A DNA stretch of 64,000 nucleotides. Source: Thiomicrorhabdus xiamenensis (GTDB lineage Bacteria > Pseudomonadota > Gammaproteobacteria > Thiomicrospirales > Thiomicrospiraceae). The notes beneath the pieces are model-generated. The model ran no database searches. It had not been told where the DNA came from and saw nothing but the letters and a program-made list of their open reading frames with translations. Of this stretch, positions 50,468-60,586 are shown piece after piece. The translations under genes were made by a program, and so were the position numbers. Position 1 is the stretch's first letter, and every line of letters begins with the position of its first letter. Location of the stretch: contig NZ_CP054020.1 of NCBI RefSeq assembly GCF_013282625.1, positions 1,674,001-1,738,000 of the forward strand, written 5' to 3'.

Positions 50468-53098
50468 ATGAGCAAAACCACGGACTTCTACTCACAACAG
50501 TCACCCGAGGTCTCTATCAACCAGCTGCAGTCCAAGCGTAAAATCGGTTTAAGCGAAAAACAGGTTCGGGATCGACTTGAAGAATACGGATTGAATGAGG
50601 TTCAGGCTACCGAGGAAAGCGTTCTTAAAAGACTGATGAAACGTTTCTGGGGACCTATTCCCTGGATGATCGAAGCGGCTGCACTGCTTTCGGCCAGTGC
50701 CCAGAAATGGGAAGACTTCAGCATTATTATCGTGATGCTGCTGGTGAATGCCGTGCTCGACTTCCTACAGGAACATCGAGCTCTTAATGCACTAAAAGTC
50801 CTTAAGCACAATCTTGAAACGGAGACCCATGTTTTAAGGAATGGAAAATTCCAGACCATTCCCAGCAAATACCTTGTCCCCGGCGATATTATCGAACTGA
50901 AAATAGGTGACCGGGTTCCTGCCGATGTTCAACTGATCGACGGGGAGTATTTACTCCTCGACGAATCGGCACTTACCGGTGAATCACTCCCCGTCAGTAA
51001 AGAAACAGGCCAAGTCGCGTACACCAATACTCTGGTCAAACAGGGACAAATGCAGGCTATTGTAGTCAATACTGCGACAAAGACACGCTTCCATTCCGTA
51101 GTCGCTCTGATTACGAAAACACAACAGAAAGAGACGAGTCATTTCCAAAAAATGGTCCTTAAAATCGGGCATTTTCTGATCGGTTTTACACTTCTACTGG
51201 CCATTATTATCGTTCTGGTCGCACTTAGGAACGGAGATCCTTTCAGCGAAATACTGCAGTTTGTTCTAGTGTTGACCGTTGCTTCGATCCCGGTTGCCCT
51301 GCCGGCAGTTTTATCCGTCACCATGGCGGTCGGTGCAATGAATCTGGCCAAAAAGCAGGCAATCGTCTCTAAACTGACCGCGATTGAAGAGATGGCTGGC
51401 ATTGACATTTTCTGCTCCGACAAAACCGGGACACTGACTCAGAATAAAATGCAGATTTCCGACCCTATACTGCTTCCCGGCTATGAATTGGATACACTTT
51501 TCCTGAATGCAATTATGGCTTCAAAGGAAACCAACCGCGATCCGATCGAAATCCCCATCTTCGACTATGCACAGAAAAGCTTCCCGGAGCTGCTGTCTTC
51601 TTTACCCGAACAATCGAGCTTCACCCCCTTTAATCCACATGATAAATACACAAAAGGCGGTTACCAGAAAAACGGCAACCACTATATCGCCCTGAAGGGC
51701 GCTCCTCAGGTAATTTTCAAACTCTGCAATCTCTCCCCTGAAGGACTTGAGCAGATGCTGAAACAGGTCGATGAACTGGCAGCCCACGGCTATCGGACCC
51801 TGGCCATAGCCCGGCAATCCGAAATGCAAATCGAGTTGATCGGGCTCTTACCGCTTTATGATCCGCCGAGGGAAGACTCCAAAGACACGATTGACCGTAT
51901 GGAATCTCATGGCGTTCAGGTCAAAATGATTACTGGCGACAACCTCGCTATTGCACGCGAGATAGGTAAGCTTTTGGGACTCAAAGGCGCTGGAATTCAA
52001 GCGTCCAAGCTCAGCGGCGGCGGCGGACAAACCCTTCTGGAACTGGCGCAAGTCTTGACTCAATCCATCTATCAGAACTTAAAGCAGGATGTTACGCATA
52101 CTGAAGCGGGACAGTTTGCCGACAAAGTCATTCAACAACTCAAAGAAATGTACGACACCCGACTACTGGATCGTGAATTCATCTACCAGCATGAATCGGC
52201 GATTGTCGAACTGATTGAAAGCACCGAGATCTTTGCCGAAGTCATACCGGAAGATAAATACAGAATCGTCGATACACTGCAAAAAGGCGGACATATCGTC
52301 GGCATGACAGGCGATGGTGTCAATGATGCTCCAGCCTTGAAAAAAGCCGATTGCGGAATTGCAGTTTCGGGGGCTACAGATGTCGCACGAGCCTCTGCGG
52401 ATATCATTCTGACTCAACCGGGGCTTTCCGTCATCAACGATGCCATTATCCAATCCAGAGAGACCTTCAAGCGCATGCAGACCTATGCGACTTTTCGCAT
52501 TGCCGAGACCATTCGTTTGATTCTGTTTATCACTCTCGCAATCAGCGTCTTCAATTTTTATCCCATCACGGCAATTATGGTCATTCTTCTGGCCCTGCTG
52601 AACGACATTCCGATACTTACCCTGGCCTACGATCACGTAAAAAGCAATGGTACGCCTGTCCGCTGGCAGATGAAGCGGCTCTTAACCCTATCCACCGTTC
52701 TCGGCATTTCCGGCGTCATTTCCTCATTTCTGCTGTTTTTGATCCTGGAAGCCGAAGGCTTTGAGCAGGATATCATTCAAACAATGATCTTTCTAAAACT
52801 GGTCGTAGCCGGCCATATGACTCTGTGGATATTACGGAATGACGGCTGGTTCTGGGAAAAGCCCTACCCTTCTCCACTACTACTCGGCGCTATTTTGACA
52901 ACTGAAATAATCGGAACACTCTTCGCGGTCTATGGTCTGTTCGTGACGGCGATCGGTTGGGAAATGGCTCTGCTGGTTTGGAGTTATGCCATTGCATGGA
53001 TGTTGATCAACAATGCGGTAAAAATCGTCACCGTCAAGTTGCTGAATCGCTACCAGAAAGAAGAAACCGAAAAACCTTCTGCGGCTTTTTCCCAATGA
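50468..53098 (+). CDS. Plasma-membrane-type H+-translocating P-type ATPase
   Basis: An 876-aa P3A-type ATPase, like fungal and plant proton pumps and some bacterial and archaeal homologues. The actuator has TGES (LDESALTGESLPVS) and phosphorylation is at DKTGTLTQNK. The hinge reads MTGDGVNDAPALKKAD. About ten TM helices are present: four before the catalytic loop and six after (from ETIRLILFITLAISVFNF). It would pump protons out at the cost of ATP, relevant to pH or salt stress. It stands just upstream of the sucrose operon but has its own promoter region. Its relatively short C terminus lacks the plant autoinhibitory domain. Confidence 0.9.
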   Translation: MSKTTDFYSQQSPEVSINQLQSKRKIGLSEKQVRDRLEEYGLNEVQATEESVLKRLMKRFWGPIPWMIEAAALLSASAQKWEDFSIIIVMLLVNAVLDFLQEHRALNALKVLKHNLETETHVLRNGKFQTIPSKYLVPGDIIELKIGDRVPADVQLIDGEYLLLDESALTGESLPVSKETGQVAYTNTLVKQGQMQAIVVNTATKTRFHSVVALITKTQQKETSHFQKMVLKIGHFLIGFTLLLAIIIVLVALRNGDPFSEILQFVLVLTVASIPVALPAVLSVTMAVGAMNLAKKQAIVSKLTAIEEMAGIDIFCSDKTGTLTQNKMQISDPILLPGYELDTLFLNAIMASKETNRDPIEIPIFDYAQKSFPELLSSLPEQSSFTPFNPHDKYTKGGYQKNGNHYIALKGAPQVIFKLCNLSPEGLEQMLKQVDELAAHGYRTLAIARQSEMQIELIGLLPLYDPPREDSKDTIDRMESHGVQVKMITGDNLAIAREIGKLLGLKGAGIQASKLSGGGGQTLLELAQVLTQSIYQNLKQDVTHTEAGQFADKVIQQLKEMYDTRLLDREFIYQHESAIVELIESTEIFAEVIPEDKYRIVDTLQKGGHIVGMTGDGVNDAPALKKADCGIAVSGATDVARASADIILTQPGLSVINDAIIQSRETFKRMQTYATFRIAETIRLILFITLAISVFNFYPITAIMVILLALLNDIPILTLAYDHVKSNGTPVRWQMKRLLTLSTVLGISGVISSFLLFLILEAEGFEQDIIQTMIFLKLVVAGHMTLWILRNDGWFWEKPYPSPLLLGAILTTEIIGTLFAVYGLFVTAIGWEMALLVWSYAIAWMLINNAVKIVTVKLLNRYQKEETEKPSAAFSQ

Positions 53099-53209
53099 AT
53101 AAATACATGACAAGGGTATCTCACAGGCTCATTAAAACCCTCAAGCGAAGACAGACTTTTTTCAGATCAAGGAAAAAGTGGATCCAAGAAAAACATTAAG
53201 CAGCTCAAC

Positions 53210-53252
53210 TTGTTAAGTAAAGCACAATAGGTTTATAGTAATTATCATTATG
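53210..53252 (+). promoter_or_regulatory. Predicted promoter of the sucrose operon with Fur-box-like overlap
   Basis: -35 TTGTTA (53210-53215), 18-bp spacer, -10 TATAGT (53234-53239). A 19-bp Fur-box-like match, 15 of 19 on the minus strand, spans 53234-53252 over the -10. AT-richness makes a chance match possible. Predicted leader ~145 nt. Confidence 0.35.
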
Positions 53253-53391
53253 GAGAAAAATCTGCATATATTTCTTTTTTCGTTTCTTACAACGAAAATC
53301 TTCTCTACACACAAACGCGATCCGGGCAATGAACTGATGATATCTTCGCCCGACATAGACATTTTCGACTCAAACAACAAACCGGAAGACT

Positions 53392-55566
53392 ATGAAACCA
53401 TCCAGCGATGCCTCCAGCGACGCACTGCATATTGCTCTAATCAGTATTCACGGATTAATCAGAGGCCATGACCTAGAGTTAGGTCGCGATGCCGATACCG
53501 GAGGACAAACACTCTATGTCCTCGAACTGGCTCAAGCCTTGGCCAGGCGCCCCGGCGTAGCCGAAGTCGAACTTTTCACCCGTCGCGTTGAAGACCCTGC
53601 CGTTTCCGACGACTATGCCCAGCAGACCGAACAACTCAATGATAAATTAAAAATTGTCCGTATTGATGCCGGCCCCAAGGCCTATATTTCCAAAGAACAG
53701 CTTTGGGATCATCTCGATGTTTTTGCCGATAATATGGCTAACTATTTCCGCCGTAAAGCGAGGCTGCCGGATATCGTGCACAGTCATTACGCCGACGCAG
53801 GCTATGTCGGCTCCCTGCTGGCCAACCAGTTTTCGATCCCGCTGATTCATACCGGCCATTCTTTAGGTCGTGTAAAGCGCGCCCGGCTGATCGCCAGCGG
53901 GCTGAATACCGATCAGATTGAAAACCTCTATAACATGTCGAGACGAATCGATGCCGAAGAACATACGCTCGCAACCGCCGAAAGAGTTATTACCAGCACT
54001 CATCAGGAAATCGAAGAGCAGTATGAAATCTATGATTTCTACCAACCGGAACAGATGCGGGTCATTCCTCCGGGCACCAACCTGCAACATTTCAAACCGC
54101 CACAGGGAAACGAGCTTTCCGGCGAACTATATCAACGCCTGAGCCAACATCTGAAGGAACCGGACAAACCGATTATTCTCGCCTTGTCGCGCCCCGATCA
54201 ACGCAAGAACATTTCCGCTCTGGTCGAAGCCTACGGAGAATCTTCACAACTGCAGGACAAAGCCAATCTGGTGATCGTTGCCGGAAACCGTGACGATGTA
54301 GACGATCTCGAAAGCGGTGCCCAAGAGGTATTCCATAAACTCTGGGCGAGCATTGACCGCTACGACCTGTACGGAAAAGTCGCCTTGCCCAAGCACCACT
54401 ACCGCAGCGAAGTTCCCGAAATTTATCGTATTGCAGCCGCGTCAGGCGGTGTTTTTGTCAATCCGGCTTTAACCGAGCCCTTCGGCTTAACGTTGATTGA
54501 AGCCGCGGCTTCCGGTCTGCCGATTGTCGCAACCGAAGATGGCGGCCCGCGAGATATTCTGTCTAACTGCCACAACGGCATTCTGATCGACCCGCTCGAA
54601 CCCAAAACCATTACCAGTGCGCTAGAAGATATTCTGGCGCACGCTGCCAAAACAAAAGAAATGATCCAACAGGGTTTGCAAGGCGTTCAGACGCATTATT
54701 CCTGGGAAGCACATACGCAAAGCTATCTGGAAATGATCTGCCCGATCATCAAGGAAGCGGAACGTCTCGAGCGCAAACCGCTCACCCGACGTCAGGGGCT
54801 TTATAAGGACCGCGCTTTTGTCAGTACCCTGGATCAGAATCTGATGGAGTATCCGCAAGCACTACAGCAAATGCTGGCAAAATTGAAAGAGAACCGCAAA
54901 ACAACGCTGTTTATCATTGCTACCGGCCGTCGATTGGATTCAGCACTTCGACTGTTAAAACAACACCGGATTCCGGAGCCGGATGTTTTGATTACCAGCG
55001 GAGGAACCGAAATTAACTATGCTCCGAAACTGACCACCGATAAAGCCTGGGAACATCACCTGGACTATCATTGGATGCCGCATAGAGTTCGTGCCATACT
55101 AAAAGATTACCCTGGTCTCAAATTACAGCCAAAATCGGAACAAACACACTTCAAAGTCAGTTATTTCATTGATACTGAAATTGCCAATCTGGAAGAAATC
55201 AAATGCCTGTTGCATCAGGAAGAGCAGTCCGTCAATGCAATGCTGTCATTTGGACAATATCTCGACATTCTGCCGATACGCGCCTCGAAAGGAATGGCTT
55301 TGCGCTACGTTGCCGACCGCTGGCAGATTCCGTTGGAAAAAATTCTTGTCGCCGGCGGCTCCGGTGCCGATGAGGACATGATGCGCGGCAATGCCCTGGC
55401 GGTTGTAGTCGCCAACCGGCACGACGAGGAACTCTCGCAGCTGACGGACCTTAAACACATCTACTTTGCCAAAAACAGTTACGAGAAAGGCATCTTGGAA
55501 GCCTTTGACTACTACGATTTTTTCGGTACCTGCCAGTCACCGCTTACTGCGCCAAAGGAGGGATGA
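53392..55566 (+). CDS. Sucrose-phosphate synthase
   Basis: A 724-aa GT-B glycosyltransferase (GT4) making sucrose-6-phosphate from a nucleotide-glucose and fructose-6-phosphate. The N-terminal domain has SIHGLIRGHDLELGRDADTGGQT, and donor binding is by EPFGLTLIEAAASGLPIVATEDGGPRDI. Residues ~470-720 are a HAD/SPP-like domain. Its nucleophile region reads VSTLDQNL where the active phosphatase has CTDLDRTL, so the first Asp is lost and the domain is probably structural. ATG 53392 follows GGAAG. It overlaps the SPP gene (ATGATGA junction). Sps-spp-fructokinase-amylosucrase is the layout known from halotolerant methylotrophs. Confidence 0.93.
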   Translation: MKPSSDASSDALHIALISIHGLIRGHDLELGRDADTGGQTLYVLELAQALARRPGVAEVELFTRRVEDPAVSDDYAQQTEQLNDKLKIVRIDAGPKAYISKEQLWDHLDVFADNMANYFRRKARLPDIVHSHYADAGYVGSLLANQFSIPLIHTGHSLGRVKRARLIASGLNTDQIENLYNMSRRIDAEEHTLATAERVITSTHQEIEEQYEIYDFYQPEQMRVIPPGTNLQHFKPPQGNELSGELYQRLSQHLKEPDKPIILALSRPDQRKNISALVEAYGESSQLQDKANLVIVAGNRDDVDDLESGAQEVFHKLWASIDRYDLYGKVALPKHHYRSEVPEIYRIAAASGGVFVNPALTEPFGLTLIEAAASGLPIVATEDGGPRDILSNCHNGILIDPLEPKTITSALEDILAHAAKTKEMIQQGLQGVQTHYSWEAHTQSYLEMICPIIKEAERLERKPLTRRQGLYKDRAFVSTLDQNLMEYPQALQQMLAKLKENRKTTLFIIATGRRLDSALRLLKQHRIPEPDVLITSGGTEINYAPKLTTDKAWEHHLDYHWMPHRVRAILKDYPGLKLQPKSEQTHFKVSYFIDTEIANLEEIKCLLHQEEQSVNAMLSFGQYLDILPIRASKGMALRYVADRWQIPLEKILVAGGSGADEDMMRGNALAVVVANRHDEELSQLTDLKHIYFAKNSYEKGILEAFDYYDFFGTCQSPLTAPKEG

Positions 55567-56423
55567 TGACCTCAATTTTATTATGTACCGATCTTGATCG
55601 AACCCTTATCCCGAACGGAACCCAACCGGAGCACCCCATGGCTCGACCTCTGTTTCGGGAACTATGCGAACTGCCGGAGATAAGCTTGGCGTATGTCACC
55701 GGGCGCCACCTGGAGCTGATGCAAAGCGCCATTAAAAACTTCCAGCTGCCGCAACCCAACTACGCCATTACCGATGTCGGCACCAAAATCTATCACCGGG
55801 ATTATCAAGACTGGCACCCGATGCGGGTCTGGGAAAATGAAATCGATCAAGGCTGGTCCGAACAGAACCTTGAGCAGATACAAACATCACTGCGAAAAAT
55901 TTCCGGACTGAGGCTCCAGGAGCCGTCCAAACAGAATACCCACAAAATCAGTTTTTACGCGGACTTGCAACGACAGGATTCGAGCGATTATCTGTCGCAA
56001 ACCAAAGAGTGTCTTGACCGGTTCGGACTGACGCACAGCCTGATCTGGAGTATCGATGAAACCATTGATCTGGGGCTTTTGGACATATTGCCGCCGAATG
56101 CCACGAAGCTGCACGCGATCGAATTTTTGCGGGATTATCTGAACTTTCCGTATCAGGCTACGGTGTTCTCGGGTGACAGCGGCAACGATCTGCCAGTGCT
56201 GATCAGCCCCATCCAATCAATACTGGTCGCCAACGCCACCGACGAGCTGAAATTTCAAGCGTACAGTGAAGCGCAGCAGAACGGAAACCAGCTACAGTTT
56301 TTTCAGGCGGAAAATACCCACCATTCCAACGGCAACTATGCCGCTGGCATTTTGCAAGGCGTCGAACATTACTTTCCGCATATCAAAGAACGATTACACG
56401 ATTGGGATAAACTTTATGACTGA
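55566..56423 (+). CDS. Sucrose-6-phosphate phosphatase
   Basis: A HAD-superfamily (Cof-type cap) phosphatase of 285 aa that releases free sucrose from sucrose-6-phosphate. The nucleophile motif is CTDLDRTLIP, motif II is VTGR, and motif III/IV is FSGDSGNDLPVL. ATGs at 55563 and 55566 both sit on the junction with the SPS stop; the second has better spacing from GGAGG. It overlaps the fructokinase gene by 8 bp at its end. Confidence 0.93.
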   Translation: MTSILLCTDLDRTLIPNGTQPEHPMARPLFRELCELPEISLAYVTGRHLELMQSAIKNFQLPQPNYAITDVGTKIYHRDYQDWHPMRVWENEIDQGWSEQNLEQIQTSLRKISGLRLQEPSKQNTHKISFYADLQRQDSSDYLSQTKECLDRFGLTHSLIWSIDETIDLGLLDILPPNATKLHAIEFLRDYLNFPYQATVFSGDSGNDLPVLISPIQSILVANATDELKFQAYSEAQQNGNQLQFFQAENTHHSNGNYAAGILQGVEHYFPHIKERLHDWDKLYD

Positions 56424-57291
56424 TTTCAACTCCGTCACGATTTTCGGCGAGGTTCTGTTTGATTGTTTTCCGAACGGAGAAAAAGTACTCGGCGGCGCGC
56501 CTTTTAATATCTGCTGGCATCTACAGGCTTTCGGCGACAGTCCGGTTTTTGTTTCACGCATCGGACAGGATGATCTCGGCACGCAAATTCTAAACAACGC
56601 CAGAGACTGGGGGATTGAAACACAATTTATTCAACAGGATTCCCTACACCCTACCGGCCAGGTGCAGATCGAGTTGACTGACAATGAGCCGCATTATGAC
56701 ATTACAGCCCACAGTGCCTATGACTTTATCCGTTTTGACGAAATGAATTTAAACCATCTCGGCGGCATTCTTTATCACGGCTCCCTGGCTCTGCGTTCAG
56801 CCGATTCCAAAGAGCAATTTGCGCGTTTACAAAAAGCCGCCGACTGGTCCGTTTTTCTCGATGTAAACCTACGAGCGCCCTGGTGGGACAAAACCTCGCT
56901 TTTCGAGTGGCTTCATGTCGCCAAATGGGTCAAACTTAATATCGACGAGCTGCATGAACTTGGATTCAACAATCCTGATCTGCAAAAAGCCATGCATGAC
57001 TTTCGCAACAAATTTGCTTGCCAGCAATTGATTGTCACCCAAGGAGCCGAAGGTTCGTCAGTACTGTGCGAAGAAGGATTTTTCCGCCAAACACCGCCGA
57101 AGATAAAACACTTTGTCGATACCGTCGGCGCCGGTGATGCTTTTACCTCCGTCTACATTCACGGACTGCTCCATGACTGGCCAATACAAAAGACGCTGCA
57201 ACAAGCACAGACTTTCGCCGCAAAAATCATCGGTTTGCGCGGAGCCTTGAGCACAGACCCGGATTTTTACCGCAACGCTTTCATGCAATAA
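56416..57291 (+). CDS. Fructokinase (PfkB family)
   Basis: A 291-aa ribokinase-fold sugar kinase that phosphorylates the fructose freed when amylosucrase uses sucrose. The N terminus has GEVLFDCFPNGEKVLGGAPFN, the sugar-binding GG region. The C-terminal catalytic signature is DTVGAGDAF with the catalytic Asp. The start is ATG 56416, inside the SPP stop (ATGACTGA overlap). A longer open frame back to 56266 is a shadow. Specificity for fructose follows from the operon. Confidence 0.92.
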   Translation: MTDFNSVTIFGEVLFDCFPNGEKVLGGAPFNICWHLQAFGDSPVFVSRIGQDDLGTQILNNARDWGIETQFIQQDSLHPTGQVQIELTDNEPHYDITAHSAYDFIRFDEMNLNHLGGILYHGSLALRSADSKEQFARLQKAADWSVFLDVNLRAPWWDKTSLFEWLHVAKWVKLNIDELHELGFNNPDLQKAMHDFRNKFACQQLIVTQGAEGSSVLCEEGFFRQTPPKIKHFVDTVGAGDAFTSVYIHGLLHDWPIQKTLQQAQTFAAKIIGLRGALSTDPDFYRNAFMQ

Positions 57292-57369
57292 GCTGCTAAG
57301 ATAAAAATTCCTTCGAACTTTTTTCGACGAAAAACAGACAAAAACCGGACAACCCCCGACGAGAGCCCT

Positions 57370-59325
57370 ATGTACGAGCAAATTTCACACTCGCTGCTGA
57401 ACGACATTCTTAACCAAATCAAACCCGAAATATCCGATCAGGATTTACGTCATTTCTATACCCGGCTTGGTGCCAACTTTTACGCCATTCACGGCTTGTT
57501 TGAACGCCTTTACGGAGACCGACCCGATTTCAATGAACAGGCATTGAAACTGGTTGAGACCATGGCCCGTAAATACATTAAACGTTCGGAGAAACTCAAA
57601 CAGATCGATATCGACCGGGAAAAAGACTACAACTGGTTCCTGAGCCAAAAATGGGTCGGTATGGCGCTTTACGCCAACGGATTTGCCGGCGATCTCAAAG
57701 GAATGAAAAACCATCTGAATTATTTTCAGGAACTGGGCATTAATATGGTTCATATTATGCCGATCATGGAATGTCCTGACGGACGAAGTGACGGTGGTTA
57801 TGCCGTCAGTGACTTCCGCGCCATCGATGACCGTGTCGGAACGCTCGAAGACTTGCAAGCGCTCTCCAAAGAAATGCACTCTCGGGATATCTTGCTGGCT
57901 CTGGATGTGGTGCTCAACCATACATCCGATGAGCATGAGTGGGCGCAGAAAGCCCGGGCCGGCGACGAAACTTATCAGGATTACTACTACACCTTCAAAA
58001 CCCGTAACATCCCGGATATGTTCGAAGAAAGCATGCTTGAAGTTTTCCCCGAAACCGCTCCGGGCAACTTCACCTGGGATGAGGAAATGCAACGCTGGGT
58101 AATGACCGTCTTCAACGATTACCAATGGGATTTGAACTACAGCAATCCATCGGTCTTTATCGAAATGCTCGACATTATTCTCTACTGGGCCAATCAGGGA
58201 GCAGACATTCTACGCCTCGACGCAGTCGCCTTTTTATGGAAGAAAATCGGCAGCACCTGCCAGAACGAGCACGAAGCGCACCTGATTCTGCAGTTGCTCA
58301 AAGACTGCTGCCAAGTGACGGCTCCGGGCGTACTATTTATCGCCGAAGCGATTGTCGCACCGGTTGAAGTCACAAAGTATTTTGGCGAAGATGCCGTTAT
58401 CGCCAAAGAGTGCGAGATCGCCTATAACGCAACCTTTATGGCTCTGCTGTGGGATGCGGTTGCGACCAAAAATGCCAACCTTCTGACTCAGGGAATCAAA
58501 AGTTTGCCGGTTAAACTGGAACGTGCGACCTGGCTCAACTATATTCGCTGCCATGATGATATCGGTCTGGGGTTCGATAATCAGGACATCATTCAAGCCG
58601 GTTACGATCCAAACTCTCACCGACGCTTCCTGATCGACTTTCTGACTGGAAGATACGAAAATTCGCATTCGCACGGTCTGCCGTTCGCCGAAAACTCAAA
58701 AACCGGAGACGCCCGTATTTCAGGCTCACTGGCGTCACTGGTCGGACTCGAATATGCTCTGAAGAACAACGATATTCAGGCACAACAGGATGCCATCCAG
58801 ATTATCACCCTGCTGCACAGCATGATCCTTTCGTTCGGTGGAATCCCTCTTCTTTATTACGGTGATGAAATCGGCACCTTGAACGACGACTCCTATCTCG
58901 AAGATCCGAACAAAATGGATGATAATCGCTGGGTTCACCGTCCGTTTATTGACTGGGATAAAGCCGAAAAACGGAATACCCCTGGAACGGTTGAATATGA
59001 AATCTTCAGCGCGATCAAAAAAATGATCAGCGTCCGTAAAGAGATCGAAGTGTTTTCCGACTTCAATAACCGCGAACTGATTGACGTCGGCAATCCGAAC
59101 CTATTCGTTTTCAATCGCTATAGCAGTCAACGATATAACGAACAGGTACTTGTGGTCGCGAATTTCAACAACCAGCCGCAAAAACTGGATATGCAGGATG
59201 TCGCCGGCTGCATGAAAGAACGCGAGTGCCAGTTTATCGACCTTTATACGCGCCAGAAGCCGGAGATATTCAATAACACCTTGGTTATTCCCCGTTTCGG
59301 CTTTTACTGGCTAAGCACGATCTAG
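57370..59325 (+). CDS. Amylosucrase (GH13)
   Basis: A 651-aa GH13 enzyme that makes alpha-1,4-glucan and fructose from sucrose, or hydrolyses sucrose. The N-terminal helical domain contains FYTRLGANFYAIHGLFERLYG. The barrel has LALDVVLNHTS, ILRLDAVAFLWK (nucleophile Asp), FIAEAIVAPVE (acid/base Glu) and YIRCHDDIGLGF (transition-state Asp). The amylosucrase-type B' region and GGIPLLYYGDEIG are also present. It sits 78 bp after fructokinase in the same operon, closing a sucrose/glucan cycle. Glycogen synthesis from stored sucrose is an inference. Confidence 0.93.
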   Translation: MYEQISHSLLNDILNQIKPEISDQDLRHFYTRLGANFYAIHGLFERLYGDRPDFNEQALKLVETMARKYIKRSEKLKQIDIDREKDYNWFLSQKWVGMALYANGFAGDLKGMKNHLNYFQELGINMVHIMPIMECPDGRSDGGYAVSDFRAIDDRVGTLEDLQALSKEMHSRDILLALDVVLNHTSDEHEWAQKARAGDETYQDYYYTFKTRNIPDMFEESMLEVFPETAPGNFTWDEEMQRWVMTVFNDYQWDLNYSNPSVFIEMLDIILYWANQGADILRLDAVAFLWKKIGSTCQNEHEAHLILQLLKDCCQVTAPGVLFIAEAIVAPVEVTKYFGEDAVIAKECEIAYNATFMALLWDAVATKNANLLTQGIKSLPVKLERATWLNYIRCHDDIGLGFDNQDIIQAGYDPNSHRRFLIDFLTGRYENSHSHGLPFAENSKTGDARISGSLASLVGLEYALKNNDIQAQQDAIQIITLLHSMILSFGGIPLLYYGDEIGTLNDDSYLEDPNKMDDNRWVHRPFIDWDKAEKRNTPGTVEYEIFSAIKKMISVRKEIEVFSDFNNRELIDVGNPNLFVFNRYSSQRYNEQVLVVANFNNQPQKLDMQDVAGCMKERECQFIDLYTRQKPEIFNNTLVIPRFGFYWLSTI

Positions 59326-59340
59326 GAGCACTAAAACCCT

Positions 59341-59913
59341 ATGCGCAGCTTTATCGCTCTTCCCGTTGATAATAAAACCTCGGAATCGCTGTCGATAATT
59401 AGTAAACGTCTACAAACATTGCCCTGGGCAGATCAAGTTCGCTGGTTTCCTGAAGAGAATTATCATCTGACTTTGCAGTTTCTCGGATCGAAAGTGCCGC
59501 CAGAAAAAATACAGCAGGTAATGGACTCAATGGAGGAGTGGTTTTCCGAGGGGATGAGTTTTTTCGACGCCGAGGTACGGCAGATTCAGCTGTTTCCGAC
59601 GCCGAACAAACCGCATACCGTAATCGCATCTCTGGATGCGACCCTACCGATGCAATATCTGGTCAGAGAAATCGAACAACACCTGAAACCCATCGGCCTG
59701 GAAGCCCGTAAACAGACCTTCCGGCCGCATATCAGCCTGGGCAGAATCAAAACCCATAGTGATCCAAGCGCAATACACATTCCAGCCGATATCGGGCAAC
59801 TTGATGATGTCTGGCTTAAAGTTGAACGGATTACGCTCTATAAGAGCCAATTAACGCACACATCCCCCATCTACACGCCATTAAAAAGCATACAGCTGGA
59901 AACCTATGATTAA
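59341..59913 (+). CDS. thpR: RNA 2',3'-cyclic phosphodiesterase
   Basis: A 190-aa 2H-phosphoesterase. The two catalytic motifs are YHLTLQFLG (HxTx) and RPHISLGRI (HxSx). It opens 2',3'-cyclic phosphates on RNA ends; a physiological role is unclear. It is 15 bp after amylosucrase, with AGGAG overlapping that stop, so it may be read through from the sucrose operon. The stop abuts the convergent gene at 59914. Confidence 0.9.
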   Translation: MRSFIALPVDNKTSESLSIISKRLQTLPWADQVRWFPEENYHLTLQFLGSKVPPEKIQQVMDSMEEWFSEGMSFFDAEVRQIQLFPTPNKPHTVIASLDATLPMQYLVREIEQHLKPIGLEARKQTFRPHISLGRIKTHSDPSAIHIPADIGQLDDVWLKVERITLYKSQLTHTSPIYTPLKSIQLETYD

Positions 59914-60183
59914 TCAGTTGATGGCGTCTGACGCTTTATTGAATACCGAACGAATTTCATGGGACGCAATTTCCCCATCCGAATAAAGTGCAGGAACATG
60001 ATCCTTCAAAAAAGCACTATTTTGCTTGCCTTCATAGACGGAAAAACCGCCAAAGATTAATAGTGATACACCAATAATCGTCAGTATTTGATATTTGGTT
60101 TTATTAGAAATATAGAAAAGAATCAGCGCGTAAATTATAGAAATGGCACCCATCGCCAGGATCAGATCACCGTTTGCAAACAT
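59914..60183 (-). CDS. Small two-TM membrane protein of unknown function
   Basis: 89 aa. Two hydrophobic helices lie near residues 8-24 (LILAMGAISIIYALILFYI) and 31-49 (YQILTIIGVSLLIFGGFSV). A polar C-terminal tail of ~40 residues follows. The ATG at 60183 has GGAT upstream. Its stop touches the thpR stop with no gap. No family recognised. Confidence 0.6.
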   Translation of the reverse strand: MFANGDLILAMGAISIIYALILFYISNKTKYQILTIIGVSLLIFGGFSVYEGKQNSAFLKDHVPALYSDGEIASHEIRSVFNKASDAIN

Positions 60184-60586
60184 AGATTATCCAGTTATTG
60201 GTTAAACAGAAACAGACTCGTACTAAGCAATTGCGTTGTCTTATCGTCAACAGCCTCTTTATCGGTTCTATGCCGATCAGTGAAAACATTATCTTGTGTC
60301 AGGCAACAACACAACAACTTTTTCAAATTGGTCACGTCAGATTGAAATACAGCCTATGGCTGCAACGGAAGTATTGCGAACGCCTAAACCAAATTACGAC
60401 GAGTAACAGTATCCGTTTCACTATGCTTTGCAAACACACTTAAGCAACTGTCTGCGTCTAAAAGAAATTAAAAATCAGCTTTAAGATTCTGAAAGAACTG
60501 GGAAAGCAAAAAGATAAGACTAGTCTTGGACTATAAAAATTCAGGAAAAAGCAAAAAACAAAAAGGAAATAAAAGAAGAAAATAAA
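60184..60586. other. Intergenic region without a gene
   Basis: About 400 bp between a small membrane protein gene and the tRNA cluster. Short open frames here have no ribosome binding site and no recognisable product. Polyadenine-rich sequence near 60541-60586 would read as a T-rich end for the tRNA transcript. Confidence 0.5.

Noticed and set aside
53250-53471. 73-codon ORF upstream of and overlapping sps
   Set aside because: It overlaps the sps start in another frame, has no recognisable domain, and the leader role explains the region better.
57445-58125. 226-codon minus-strand ORF
   Set aside because: Shadow of the amylosucrase gene; no domain and no ribosome binding site.
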